From: a virus
IMG/VR virus record: IMGVR_UViG_3300042465_002411
Coordinates: 1-32,244 of that record
Length of the DNA: 32,244 nt
Direction: 5' to 3' (one strand)
Part shown: positions 14,481 through 21,298 of the stretch, one piece after another
How positions within the stretch are numbered: the stretch's first letter is position 1
Layout of the letters: every line of letters starts with the position of its first letter
Program-made: the position numbers and the translations under genes
Notes under the pieces: generated by a model
Seen by the model: the letters and a program-made list of their open reading frames with translations, nothing else
Told to the model about the DNA's origin: nothing
The model's database searches: none

Positions 14481-14502
14481 AATTAATTTAAAACAAAAAC
14501 AA

Positions 14503-14694
14503 ATGAAAACAAGTTTATTAACTATTCTTTATTTTGCTCTTATTATTGGTTCAATAGTTGGCGAAGTGAAATGTATTATGAAAATGATTAATTGCAATTT
14601 TGAACCGATAGGAAAAGCAGAAGTATTCTATACGGTTGGAACTTTTACAGGAGCAGGATGCTTAATTGGTTATTTCGATATAAAAGACAATTAA
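14503..14694 (+). CDS. Small membrane protein
   Basis: A 63-residue protein with two hydrophobic segments (residues about 4-22 and 43-58) and three Cys. I chose ATG 14503, just after an A-rich leader, over upstream in-frame codons that would lie in the previous gene. A terminator follows it, so it ends this operon part. Confidence 0.55.
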   Translation: MKTSLLTILYFALIIGSIVGEVKCIMKMINCNFEPIGKAEVFYTVGTFTGAGCLIGYFDIKDN

Positions 14695-14710
14695 AAATTA
14701 AATTTAACAT

Positions 14711-14735
14711 ACCGCTAATTAACTTTAGCGGTTTT
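14711..14735 (+). terminator. Terminator between 14694 and 14749
   Basis: ACCGCTAA (14711-14718) pairs with TTAGCGGT (14725-14732), 6-base loop, followed by only four T and then A residues. Possibly weak or bidirectional. Confidence 0.7.
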
Positions 14736-14748
14736 AAAAAAACAAATT

Positions 14749-15159
14749 ATGAAATTAGAAATCAAGCATTTAGCTGGTTATTTACCTTATGGGTTGAAAT
14801 ATCAATCTGAACATATCGAGGGAAGCCGTCAATATAATATGTTGGGTATTAATTGTAAATATAATAGAATTGATTCAGACAACGATTATGGGTGGATTTA
14901 TATTAAAGGAATTAAACCAATACTTCGCCCACTTTCAGACCTTACAAAAGAGATTGAAGTAAACGGAGAAAAGTTTGTTCCGATTGAAGAATTAGATTAC
15001 AAACCAACATTAAGACACGTTTCTAATTATCCATCTGACTTTTTGCATTTACAATATATACCGCATCACTCGGTTGAAAAACTATACGAATGGAACTTCG
15101 ACATTTACGGACTAATTGAGTTGGGTTTAGCAATTGATATAAATAAATTAAACAAATAA
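14749..15159 (+). CDS. Hypothetical phage protein
   Basis: A 136-residue protein. The C-terminal pattern YEWNFDIYGLIELGLAIDIN belongs to a frequent but uncharacterised protein type of Bacteroidota phages, in which aromatic residues precede a GLI-GLA motif. The N-terminus (HLAGYLPYGLKY) is also typical. Function unknown. Confidence 0.65.
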   Translation: MKLEIKHLAGYLPYGLKYQSEHIEGSRQYNMLGINCKYNRIDSDNDYGWIYIKGIKPILRPLSDLTKEIEVNGEKFVPIEELDYKPTLRHVSNYPSDFLHLQYIPHHSVEKLYEWNFDIYGLIELGLAIDINKLNK

Positions 15160-15162
15160 ATT

Positions 15163-15423
15163 ATGAAAAAAGTATTATTATTATTAGCAGTTGTATTAGT
15201 TGGATGTACAGCAGAAGAAACAGCAGCCAAAAAAGAAGTTGCTAAAGATTGTAAATGTAATAGAGTTGCAGCAGTTAGTTCAATTAATATAATCGGAGAT
15301 GCTCGGGGCAATATGACAGGCTCAACAAGTTATTATTATAGAACCATTAATGATTGTACATTATTGCAATCAGATTGGATTTCTAACGGTTCTGCTTCGG
15401 TAAAAGTTGGAGACTGTAAATAA
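15163..15423 (+). CDS. Small lipoprotein
   Basis: An 86-residue protein with a lipoprotein signal: MKK, a hydrophobic core, and lipobox L12-V13-G14-C15. The mature start CTAEET has two acidic residues soon after the Cys, somewhat like the Bacteroidota signals that send lipoproteins to the cell surface. Five Cys remain in the mature part. A phage lipoprotein expressed early could mask a receptor or block superinfection, as known for lipoproteins of other phages; here this is inference. Confidence 0.75.
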   Translation: MKKVLLLLAVVLVGCTAEETAAKKEVAKDCKCNRVAAVSSINIIGDARGNMTGSTSYYYRTINDCTLLQSDWISNGSASVKVGDCK

Positions 15424-15424
15424 A

Positions 15425-15432
15425 CACTAAAA
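15425..15432 (+). promoter_or_regulatory. CACTAAAA leader of ATPase gene
   Basis: Begins 17 bases before the ATG at 15442. The span 15425-15444, CACTAAAAACTAAAATTATG, is the best match to the antisense stretch of small RNA 2 (one bulged A). Confidence 0.6.
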
Positions 15433-15441
15433 ACTAAAATT

Positions 15442-16353
15442 ATGTTAATAGACTACAAAAAAGAATTAGAAATTTTAAAGAAAATTAGAAGCGGAAAGAT
15501 ACGTCAAGGTTATGCATTAGGAATAAAAGAGATTGACGACTATTTAGTATTCAAGCCTTCTAATTTCAATATAATACTTGGACACGCAAACGTTGGTAAA
15601 ACAACAGCTATATTATACTTAATGCTGGCTTATTCGCTTAAACACGGTAAGAAGTGGATTATATGCAGTACAGAGAACGATTCGTACTCTTTGATTCGAA
15701 AGTTAGTTGAGTTTTTGGATGAGACACCAATTAACCTTGTTTCAGATGCAAACTTTAAAACGCATACTGATTTTATAAACGAACATTTTAGATTTTTAGA
15801 TAACGCAATTATGTACACTTATGTAACAGCTATTGATTTATTCAGAAAGATAAAAAAAGATTTTAATTACGATGGGATATTATTAGACCCTTACAATAGT
15901 TTGGCGAAAGAGCCAGAGATGATGAAAAACTTAGGAGGTCACGAATACGACTATCAAGCCTGTACTGAAATGCGAATGTTCTGCAAAGAGAATAAAGTTT
16001 CTATCTGGTTAAATACACACGCCAATACAACCGCTTTGAGAATGCTTTATAATACAAATCACCCCTTTGCAGGATTTCCACAGCCACCGATGGCTAATGA
16101 TGTTGAGGGCGGTGGTAAGTTCGTAAACAGAGCCGATGACTTTATAGTAATTCACAGGCTTGTAGGACACGCTGAAATCTGGAATAAGACAATGATTCAT
16201 ATTCGAAAAATTAAAGAAGTAGAAACGGGCGGAATACCGACACCGTATGAAAAGCCGATAGAGTTAACAGCACTAAGTAATAATGTAGGCTTCGCATTAA
16301 ATGGCAAATCAATACTTCAAACAATTAAAGAAAGTCAACTAAATTTTTTATAA
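15442..16353 (+). CDS. DnaB/RecA-type replicative ATPase
   Basis: A 303-residue protein with a RecA-like fold as in the C-terminal domain of DnaB helicases. Walker A is GHANVGKTT (residues 47-55), Walker B is DGILLD (144-149), and a sensor-like motif WLNTHA follows at about residues 189-194. It lacks the N-terminal primase-binding domain of full DnaB, so it may be a short phage helicase or a KaiC-like ATPase. It is the largest early gene and probably central to replication. It overlaps nothing, and the sigma-like gene follows with zero gap. Confidence 0.85.
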   Translation: MLIDYKKELEILKKIRSGKIRQGYALGIKEIDDYLVFKPSNFNIILGHANVGKTTAILYLMLAYSLKHGKKWIICSTENDSYSLIRKLVEFLDETPINLVSDANFKTHTDFINEHFRFLDNAIMYTYVTAIDLFRKIKKDFNYDGILLDPYNSLAKEPEMMKNLGGHEYDYQACTEMRMFCKENKVSIWLNTHANTTALRMLYNTNHPFAGFPQPPMANDVEGGGKFVNRADDFIVIHRLVGHAEIWNKTMIHIRKIKEVETGGIPTPYEKPIELTALSNNVGFALNGKSILQTIKESQLNFL

Positions 16354-16896
16354 ATGAATGATTTACTATCGGTGCTTTTTAAGAAACATAAATTATGGCT
16401 AAATTATATAAAGTCTTTCGGATGCAGCAATGATACAGCGGAAGACTTTGTGCAGGAAATGTATATTAAAATATTCATTTATGTTGAGAAAAATGGTAAC
16501 GATATTATGTATAATGATACAGAGGTTAATTACTTTTTTGTTTACGTAACTTTAAAAAATATGTTTTACGATAATTTAAGAAAAAAGAAAAAGTTATTAT
16601 TAAGCGATTTAACGAACGATATTGCAGAAGATGAAACAGAATATACCGAAGTAGATTTTTATCTTAAAAACGATGCTGTAATAGCTTGGAGGGATAACTT
16701 AGAGCAAGAGATAAACAACCTTGACGAATACACAAGAGAAAAAGCAAACCTATGTTATATTAGATTCATTTACGAAAAGATATTAGTAGAACATATACCA
16801 GTTAGTAAGTTGAGCCGAGATGCTGGAATTACTTATTTTAGTTTACGAAATACAGTATTGATTATTAAACAACAAATTAAAGATTTAAAAAAATGA
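16354..16896 (+). CDS. Sigma-70-like factor
   Basis: A 180-residue protein with sigma region 2 (about residues 5-75; SNDTAEDFVQEMYIKIF and FFVYVTLKNMFYDNLRKKKK) and a C-terminal helix-turn-helix like region 4 (VSKLSRDAGITYFSLRNTV). This is the ECF or phage-sigma arrangement, seen in many Bacteroidota phages. It probably redirects host RNA polymerase to phage late promoters. No host-type TAnnTTTG promoter was seen upstream of the late genes, which fits such a role. Confidence 0.85.
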   Translation: MNDLLSVLFKKHKLWLNYIKSFGCSNDTAEDFVQEMYIKIFIYVEKNGNDIMYNDTEVNYFFVYVTLKNMFYDNLRKKKKLLLSDLTNDIAEDETEYTEVDFYLKNDAVIAWRDNLEQEINNLDEYTREKANLCYIRFIYEKILVEHIPVSKLSRDAGITYFSLRNTVLIIKQQIKDLKK

Positions 16897-17093
16897 ATTT
16901 AAACGACCAATTTTCAGCAACTGAAAGAGCGTTACTACTTTTAAATAAATATCCTTTAGAGTACTTGAAACAAGTAGTAAACGGGAATATTGAAAGTAGC
17001 CGAAAGAGTAATGAAACTGAAATTTTAAACTACTGGAATGAAGTAGCCAATGAAATGAAAAGATTAATTAAACAACACATTGAAAAATTATGA
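16893..17093 (+). CDS. Hypothetical protein
   Basis: A 66-residue helical protein, with ATG overlapping the sigma-factor stop by 4 bases and its own stop overlapping the next start. No family recognised. Confidence 0.55.
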   Translation: MNLNDQFSATERALLLLNKYPLEYLKQVVNGNIESSRKSNETEILNYWNEVANEMKRLIKQHIEKL

Positions 17094-17263
17094 CACAAAA
17101 GCAAGAGATAAAAGAGTACCACGCAAGTTTAAAACTTGGGGATAAATTAGAATGGTTGTTTAAATACACTGGTATAAAATGGATAGTCAAAAAGATACAT
17201 CCAAACTGCAACTGCGAAAGAAGAAAAGATTATTTAAACGAAATTAAAGTAAAAAGAAAATGA
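17090..17263 (+). CDS. Small Cys-containing protein
   Basis: A 57-residue protein with the C-terminal pattern HPNCNCERRKDYLN, a CxC-x-RK-xx-LN motif seen in many small phage proteins. N-terminal part with K-L-G-D-K and W residues. Coupled by 4-base overlaps on both sides. Confidence 0.6.
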   Translation: MTQKQEIKEYHASLKLGDKLEWLFKYTGIKWIVKKIHPNCNCERRKDYLNEIKVKRK

Positions 17264-17463
17264 CAGATAAACAAAAATTAAAATCGCTTGAACAAAAAAT
17301 GGATAGGGTTCAAAAATATGTTCCAGACTTAGATTTAAATATTACAAGTGCTAATTTTTTTTATATTGAAAAATATTTTAACCTAAGCCGTGAGCATTTC
17401 TTTTTAAAATTCGAAATGGAAAATTGTACTAAATGTGGTAAAAAATTAAAAGAAAATGAATAA
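17260..17463 (+). CDS. Hypothetical protein with zinc-knuckle end
   Basis: A 67-residue protein, helical N-terminus, then an aromatic stretch, and a C-terminal CTKCGKKL motif (CxxCGK) that may bind metal with partners. Overlaps both neighbours. Confidence 0.55.
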   Translation: MTDKQKLKSLEQKMDRVQKYVPDLDLNITSANFFYIEKYFNLSREHFFLKFEMENCTKCGKKLKENE

Positions 17464-17665
17464 AACAGATAAAGAATGGTGGCAACTATTCAGAGACAAT
17501 CTAAGGGGTACAGTTGACCAAATAGAGTACGTAAAAATATGCGAGATGCACGCACATTATTTTAACCACAAGATTATATATGTATCTAAATGTGCATCGT
17601 GTGGATTCGTGCAAAAGTATATAAATGATTTAAACGAATTTTATTTAAACAATCTTAAAAATTAA
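17456..17665 (+). CDS. Hypothetical protein with CxxC motif
   Basis: A 69-residue protein with His residues in the middle (HAHYFNH) and CASCGF near residue 46; these could form a small zinc site. Unknown function. Confidence 0.55.
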   Translation: MNKTDKEWWQLFRDNLRGTVDQIEYVKICEMHAHYFNHKIIYVSKCASCGFVQKYINDLNEFYLNNLKN

Positions 17666-17667
17666 TT

Positions 17668-17919
17668 ATGAATACACCAAAACAAAAAGCAGTAGAATTG
17701 ATAAAAAAGTTTTCATTATTGCATAGAGGAGAAAAAGAAAGTGATTGGATTGATAAAAACATTACATTTAATTATTTAGACCAAGAATGTGCATTGATAG
17801 TAGTTGAACAAATGCAGTTAATAATGGATTCACTTTGGAAAATTCAAGGAACTAATGAGGGAGAAAAGAGTAGCTATCTATTAGAAGTAATAAAAGAAAT
17901 TGAAAAGTATGAGCAATGA
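17668..17919 (+). CDS. MTPKxKA-type small protein (paralogue 1)
   Basis: An 83-residue protein with the start TPKQKAVELI, a central ECALIVVEQM and a C-terminal LEVIKEIEKY. The same three landmarks occur in the 64-residue protein at 19350, so the two are distant paralogues of a type common in Flavobacteriia phages. Function unknown. Confidence 0.6.
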   Translation: MNTPKQKAVELIKKFSLLHRGEKESDWIDKNITFNYLDQECALIVVEQMQLIMDSLWKIQGTNEGEKSSYLLEVIKEIEKYEQ

Positions 17920-18313
17920 GCACCATAAATGGGAACAAGCAGCCATCCAACTATTAAACTTAGATGGGTGGCAACTTGAATGGACTGGCGAAGAATACGA
18001 ACACTTTGACGCAAAAGGAAAAACACCGAAAGGATATAACTGCCTAATGGAAATTAAGACACGTAATAAGTATTATAATACTAAAGTAATAGAAAAGTAT
18101 AAGTACAATAAATTAATGGCACAAAACAACTGTATGAAGTTCTATTACGTATTCGATGAGAAAGGAAACTATTTATTTCATTTGGATAATTTAAAGTTAG
18201 AGTTATCAATTTTAGAATGTCCAAGTACTACAACCTTTGAAAATAAAGAGAAAAGAACTAAAGAAGTTTATCTTTTAACCGAGAGCCAAGCCAGTATAAT
18301 CAACCGATATTAA
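17909..18313 (+). CDS. PD-(D/E)XK nuclease-like protein
   Basis: A protein of 134 residues from ATG 17909 (an in-frame ATG at 17900 would add three). It contains FDAKGKTPKGYNCLMEIKTR, i.e. an Asp, about 12 residues, then E-x-K, the active-site pattern of the restriction-endonuclease-like fold, preceded by an acidic Glu-containing helix. It could be a phage nuclease for recombination or host DNA breakdown. The pattern is short, so the assignment is moderate. Confidence 0.6.
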   Translation: MSNEHHKWEQAAIQLLNLDGWQLEWTGEEYEHFDAKGKTPKGYNCLMEIKTRNKYYNTKVIEKYKYNKLMAQNNCMKFYYVFDEKGNYLFHLDNLKLELSILECPSTTTFENKEKRTKEVYLLTESQASIINRY

Positions 18314-18341
18314 AATAATTTGAAAATAAGTTATTAAAAAT

Positions 18342-18373
18342 TTGTTTATATCTTTTATTTAGTTGTATATTTG
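18342..18373 (+). promoter_or_regulatory. Early promoter 3
   Basis: TTG at 18342-18344, 21-base spacer, TATATTTG at 18366-18373, with the same upstream block AATAAGTTATTAAAA as the promoter at 12789. The gap 18314-18407 holds nothing else but this and a leader. Confidence 0.85.
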
Positions 18374-18391
18374 TCCCAGCAATAAGCTAAA

Positions 18392-18399
18392 CACTAAAA
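18392..18399 (+). promoter_or_regulatory. CACTAAAA leader of 18408 gene
   Basis: Begins 16 bases before the ATG at 18408, and supports that ATG against an in-frame ATG at 18363, which lies in the promoter. Confidence 0.6.
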
Positions 18400-18407
18400 C
18401 AAACAAA

Positions 18408-18554
18408 ATGACAACATTTAATCAAGAGTTAACATTAGAGCAAGCAATTGAATTATTTAAATTTAAAGGAGAAACAATGTTTCCAAAAACTCAACATAAT
18501 ATTAAAATGATGGCTTTGGTTATTGATAATCATTTAAAAACACTTAGAAAATAA
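18408..18554 (+). CDS. Small helical protein
   Basis: A 48-residue protein. An upstream in-frame ATG (18363) lies inside the TATATTTG promoter box, before the transcription start, so 18408 is the right start. Helical, with LTLEQAIELFKFKG and a basic end. Overlaps the next ATG by one base. Unknown. Confidence 0.6.
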   Translation: MTTFNQELTLEQAIELFKFKGETMFPKTQHNIKMMALVIDNHLKTLRK

Positions 18555-18724
18555 TGAGCATAGAAGAATGGCAATTAATAGAAAAGGAAATGCGTTTAGT
18601 ATTCGAAAGAGATAAAACCTTAACGCATATAGAAGTTTCATTTAACATTCAGCCAGTAACAACAGAAAAAAAAATAGCACGAATTAATATTAAAACTTAC
18701 AAAGATGAGAAAAGAACCTATTAA
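18554..18724 (+). CDS. Small hypothetical protein
   Basis: A 56-residue protein, TAATG overlap with the previous gene and 20-base overlap with the next one. The middle has a beta pattern (HIEVSFNIQPV ... KKIARINIKTY). No family recognised. Confidence 0.5.
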   Translation: MSIEEWQLIEKEMRLVFERDKTLTHIEVSFNIQPVTTEKKIARINIKTYKDEKRTY

Positions 18725-18908
18725 CAGCCCTAATGCTGTTTTAAATAATTTAGATAACAAAATTCCTAAACAAGAAAGAAGTTATAGTGAGGAAGAAGTA
18801 TTAAAATTATTAAAAGACTATAACGAACATACACTGAAATTACAAGCGTTGAAATTAGGCAATAGTTTTAATGTTGATTTATGGTTTGAACAATTTAAAA
18901 AGAAATAA
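18705..18908 (+). CDS. Small hypothetical protein
   Basis: A 67-residue protein with Asn/Pro-rich start and a helical stretch SYSEEEVLKLLKDYNEH, ending in DLWFEQFKKK. This type, ending in W-F-E-Q-F-K, is common in small early operons of Bacteroidota phages. Function unknown. Confidence 0.6.
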   Translation: MRKEPINSPNAVLNNLDNKIPKQERSYSEEEVLKLLKDYNEHTLKLQALKLGNSFNVDLWFEQFKKK

Positions 18909-18909
18909 A

Positions 18910-19125
18910 ATGGCAACAAAAAGCAGCATTAACTATTTAGGATTCGACTTTGATTTCGATTATGATTATTCAAAAGGAATACCAGCAACTCTGGAAGACC
19001 CAGAAGAATATGAAGAGTACGATATCTACAATGTTACTTTATTCGGAATAGATGCAACCGATTTATTAGAAGGACAAATTTATGCATTTGAAGAAGCAGT
19101 AATAGAAAATTTAAAAAGTTATTAA
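18910..19125 (+). CDS. Acidic small protein
   Basis: A 71-residue protein from ATG 18910 (an in-frame ATG at 18871 lies in the previous gene). It is very acidic (many D and E) with several Tyr and Phe, reminiscent of a DNA mimic, and begins with a MATKSSINYLGFDFDFDYDY-like pattern. Such acidic small proteins can bind host DNA-binding proteins; here this is only a possibility. Confidence 0.55.
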   Translation: MATKSSINYLGFDFDFDYDYSKGIPATLEDPEEYEEYDIYNVTLFGIDATDLLEGQIYAFEEAVIENLKSY

Positions 19126-19126
19126 A

Positions 19127-19330
19127 TTGCAAAATAAAAGATGGGTATTATTAGAAGATGGCGAACCACATACGCTATTACTAACAGCAAGTGAAGCTTT
19201 AAATTTAGCTTTTAATTTACAAAGAGCATTCCCTTTAAAGAAATTTACAACGTTCTACGATGAGTACTACGAGTTCATAGACTACTATTCAGAAGAAGAA
19301 CGAGAGCAAATAAATAGATTAATACCATAA
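19127..19330 (+). CDS. Small protein with TTG start
   Basis: A 67-residue protein with a TTG start at 19127, right behind the previous stop; no in-frame ATG nearby. It has a pattern of aromatic and acidic residues (FYDEYYEFIDYYSEEE) and EALNLAFNLQR. Unknown function. Confidence 0.5.
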   Translation: MQNKRWVLLEDGEPHTLLLTASEALNLAFNLQRAFPLKKFTTFYDEYYEFIDYYSEEEREQINRLIP

Positions 19331-19346
19331 CACTAAAACACTAAAA
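19331..19346 (+). promoter_or_regulatory. Tandem CACTAAAA leader
   Basis: Two directly adjoining copies of CACTAAAA (19331-19338 and 19339-19346), 19 and 11 bases before the ATG at 19350. Confidence 0.6.
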
Positions 19347-19349
19347 CAA

Positions 19350-19544
19350 ATGACACCAAAAGAAAAAGCGTTAGAGTTAATTGATAATTATGAAGATAAA
19401 TGTCCAGAATATATTAGACATAATACTGCAAAATGGTGTGCATTAATAGCAGTTGATGAAATATTAAATGAATTGCAAATAGATTATAATGAGGATAGAA
19501 TAAATTATTATTTAGAAACAAGATTAGAAATAGAAAAGCTATGA
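19350..19544 (+). CDS. MTPKxKA-type small protein (paralogue 2)
   Basis: A 64-residue protein with TPKEKALELI, CALIAVDEI and LEIEKL landmarks, as in the protein at 17668. Its stop overlaps the exonuclease start by 4 bases. Confidence 0.6.
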   Translation: MTPKEKALELIDNYEDKCPEYIRHNTAKWCALIAVDEILNELQIDYNEDRINYYLETRLEIEKL

Positions 19545-20251
19545 TAGTATTAGTAGATGCAGACAGTCTTATATGGTCAAGCTGTTACAAGACAAAAGAA
19601 CATCCAGACGATAGCGGATTTCATACAATTGAAAATGCAATATTAAAGTTTGACGAGGTATTTATGTCTATTATAAATACAATAGAAGAAACTTACGAAA
19701 TTGACAAAGTAATGACATTCGCTGGAGCAAAAGGAAACTTTCGCAAAGAGATATCAAAGACTTATAAAGCAAATAGAATAGGACGTGAAATACCTCCAGT
19801 ACTAAATGAACTTCAACAGCACGTAAAGTTTCAATACGAATCAATTAGCGGTTATGGAGTTGAGACGGATGATGTAGTAGCCACGTATTGGAAAAGCCTA
19901 AGTGATACCTTTGGACGTAATGAAGTTATAATAGTAAGCATAGACAAAGACTATAAGCAACTGCCTTGCATTATGTACAATTATCATTTAAAGCATCAAT
20001 GTTATTATGACATCAATGAGCAAGAGTCAAAAAGAAACTTTTATACTCAAATGATTACAGGAGACACTGCGGACAATGTTAATTTTTGCAAAGGACACGG
20101 GGAAGCATATTGCAAGAAAGCATTTAAAGACTGTTTAAGCGACTATTCTTATATTAGAGTAGTATTTAGTCTATTTAAAAAGATATACAAAAGCAAGGCA
20201 CGAGAAATGTATATTCAGTGTTATAGATTATTAAAATTAAAAACAGAGTAA
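19541..20251 (+). CDS. 5'-3' exonuclease (flap-nuclease family)
   Basis: A 236-residue protein of the T7 gene 6 / flap endonuclease group. Asp6 and Asp8 in VDADSL start the active site, then a basic stretch K-x-YKANR (about residues 73-79), the acidic cluster GVETDD (106-111), SIDKDYKQL (133-141), and TGDTADNV before the end of the catalytic core. A C-terminal part is basic. It degrades 5' ends or flaps, removes RNA primers and may work with the ERF annealing protein. Confidence 0.9.
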   Translation: MIVLVDADSLIWSSCYKTKEHPDDSGFHTIENAILKFDEVFMSIINTIEETYEIDKVMTFAGAKGNFRKEISKTYKANRIGREIPPVLNELQQHVKFQYESISGYGVETDDVVATYWKSLSDTFGRNEVIIVSIDKDYKQLPCIMYNYHLKHQCYYDINEQESKRNFYTQMITGDTADNVNFCKGHGEAYCKKAFKDCLSDYSYIRVVFSLFKKIYKSKAREMYIQCYRLLKLKTE

Positions 20252-20427
20252 TGAAAGTAAATATAAGAGGGGTTTGGTATGATGCTCAAACAGAGCCGAT
20301 ACATTTAAAATTAGATGTTATAGATAAAAGTAATATTCAAATGATGGAGGATAAAGAAAATATTATTAGATATCCAAATAATATGAGCTTGGAAGAAGCA
20401 AAGAAAATATTAAAAATAAAGAAGTAA
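20251..20427 (+). CDS. Small hypothetical protein
   Basis: A 58-residue protein, TAATG overlap with the exonuclease gene. A beta-like N-terminus (VNIRGVWYDAQTEPIHLKLDV), then helix. No family recognised. Confidence 0.55.
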   Translation: MKVNIRGVWYDAQTEPIHLKLDVIDKSNIQMMEDKENIIRYPNNMSLEEAKKILKIKK

Positions 20428-20433
20428 AATAAT

Positions 20434-20441
20434 CACTAAAA
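20434..20441 (+). promoter_or_regulatory. CACTAAAA leader of methyltransferase gene
   Basis: Begins 16 bases before the ATG at 20450. CACTAAAACTAA and the following start codon with six A pair with small RNA 2 at 22 of 25 positions. Confidence 0.6.
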
Positions 20442-20449
20442 CTAATAAA

Positions 20450-21289
20450 ATGAAAAAAGCAAAAATATTCAATAATCATTTCCAGAACTTTAAAACATAC
20501 GCTATTCCAAAAGCACAATTAATAATAGCGGATATCCCTTATAACTTAGGTAACAATGCATACGCTTCGAATCCAGCTTGGTATAAAGATGGCGACAATC
20601 AAAATGGAGAAAGTGCCTTAGCTGGCAAAAGTTTTTTTGATACTGACGAAGATTTTAGACCTGCCGAATTTATGCATTTTTGCAGCACAATGCTAAAGCC
20701 TGAAAAGAAAAATATAAAAGTTGAAGGCGAAGCAAGGCAAAAAGGAGATGCACCTTGTATGATTGTTTTTTGTGCCTTTGACCAACAAATGGATTTAATA
20801 CAACTTGCTAAAAGATACGGATTGAACAATTATATTAATTTAGTATTTAGAAAGAATTTTTCTGCACAAGTATTAAAAGCAAATATGAAAGTAGTAGGTA
20901 ATTGCGAATATGGTTTAATATTTTATAGAGACAAACTACCTAAATTTAGAAACAAAGGTAAAATGATTTTTAATTGTTTTGATTGGGAACGTGACGATGC
21001 AACGGTAGAAAAATTACATCCAACGCAAAAGCCTTTGAAACTTTTAAGAAAATTAATTGAAACATTTACAGACGAAGGCGATGTAGTTATTGACCCTTGT
21101 GCGGGTTCTGGTTCAACTTTAATAGCAGCACAAGAATTAAAAAGGACTGCGTTTGGTTTTGAAATTAAAAAACCATTTCATAAAGCAGCGGAACATTGGA
21201 TTGACCAAGAGCATCAAAAATTATCCGATATAGAAGAATTCGGATTTGCAAAAACATTAATAGAAAAAACAGAAGCAACATTATTTTAA
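20450..21289 (+). CDS. DNA methyltransferase (N6-A or N4-C)
   Basis: A 279-residue protein of the beta-class amino-methyltransferases. Motif IV is DIPY (residues 28-31; usually DPPY, so one substitution), HPTQKP lies at 190-195, and motif I is IDPCAGSGS (about 214-222), in the order IV then I. It transfers a methyl group from SAM to adenine N6 or cytosine N4. There is no partner restriction enzyme, so it is likely an orphan phage methylase that protects the genome from host restriction. The region between 31 and 105 is unusually Asp/Gly/Lys-rich. Confidence 0.9.
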   Translation: MKKAKIFNNHFQNFKTYAIPKAQLIIADIPYNLGNNAYASNPAWYKDGDNQNGESALAGKSFFDTDEDFRPAEFMHFCSTMLKPEKKNIKVEGEARQKGDAPCMIVFCAFDQQMDLIQLAKRYGLNNYINLVFRKNFSAQVLKANMKVVGNCEYGLIFYRDKLPKFRNKGKMIFNCFDWERDDATVEKLHPTQKPLKLLRKLIETFTDEGDVVIDPCAGSGSTLIAAQELKRTAFGFEIKKPFHKAAEHWIDQEHQKLSDIEEFGFAKTLIEKTEATLF

Positions 21290-21298
21290 AAAGATAAA

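Noticed and set aside
14440-14502. N-terminal extension of the membrane protein at 14503
   Set aside because: It lies inside the coding part of the DUF3127 gene, and a good A-rich leader precedes ATG 14503.
18363-18407. N-terminal extension of the 18408 gene
   Set aside because: The upstream ATG is part of the TATATTTG promoter box, so it would not be in the mRNA.
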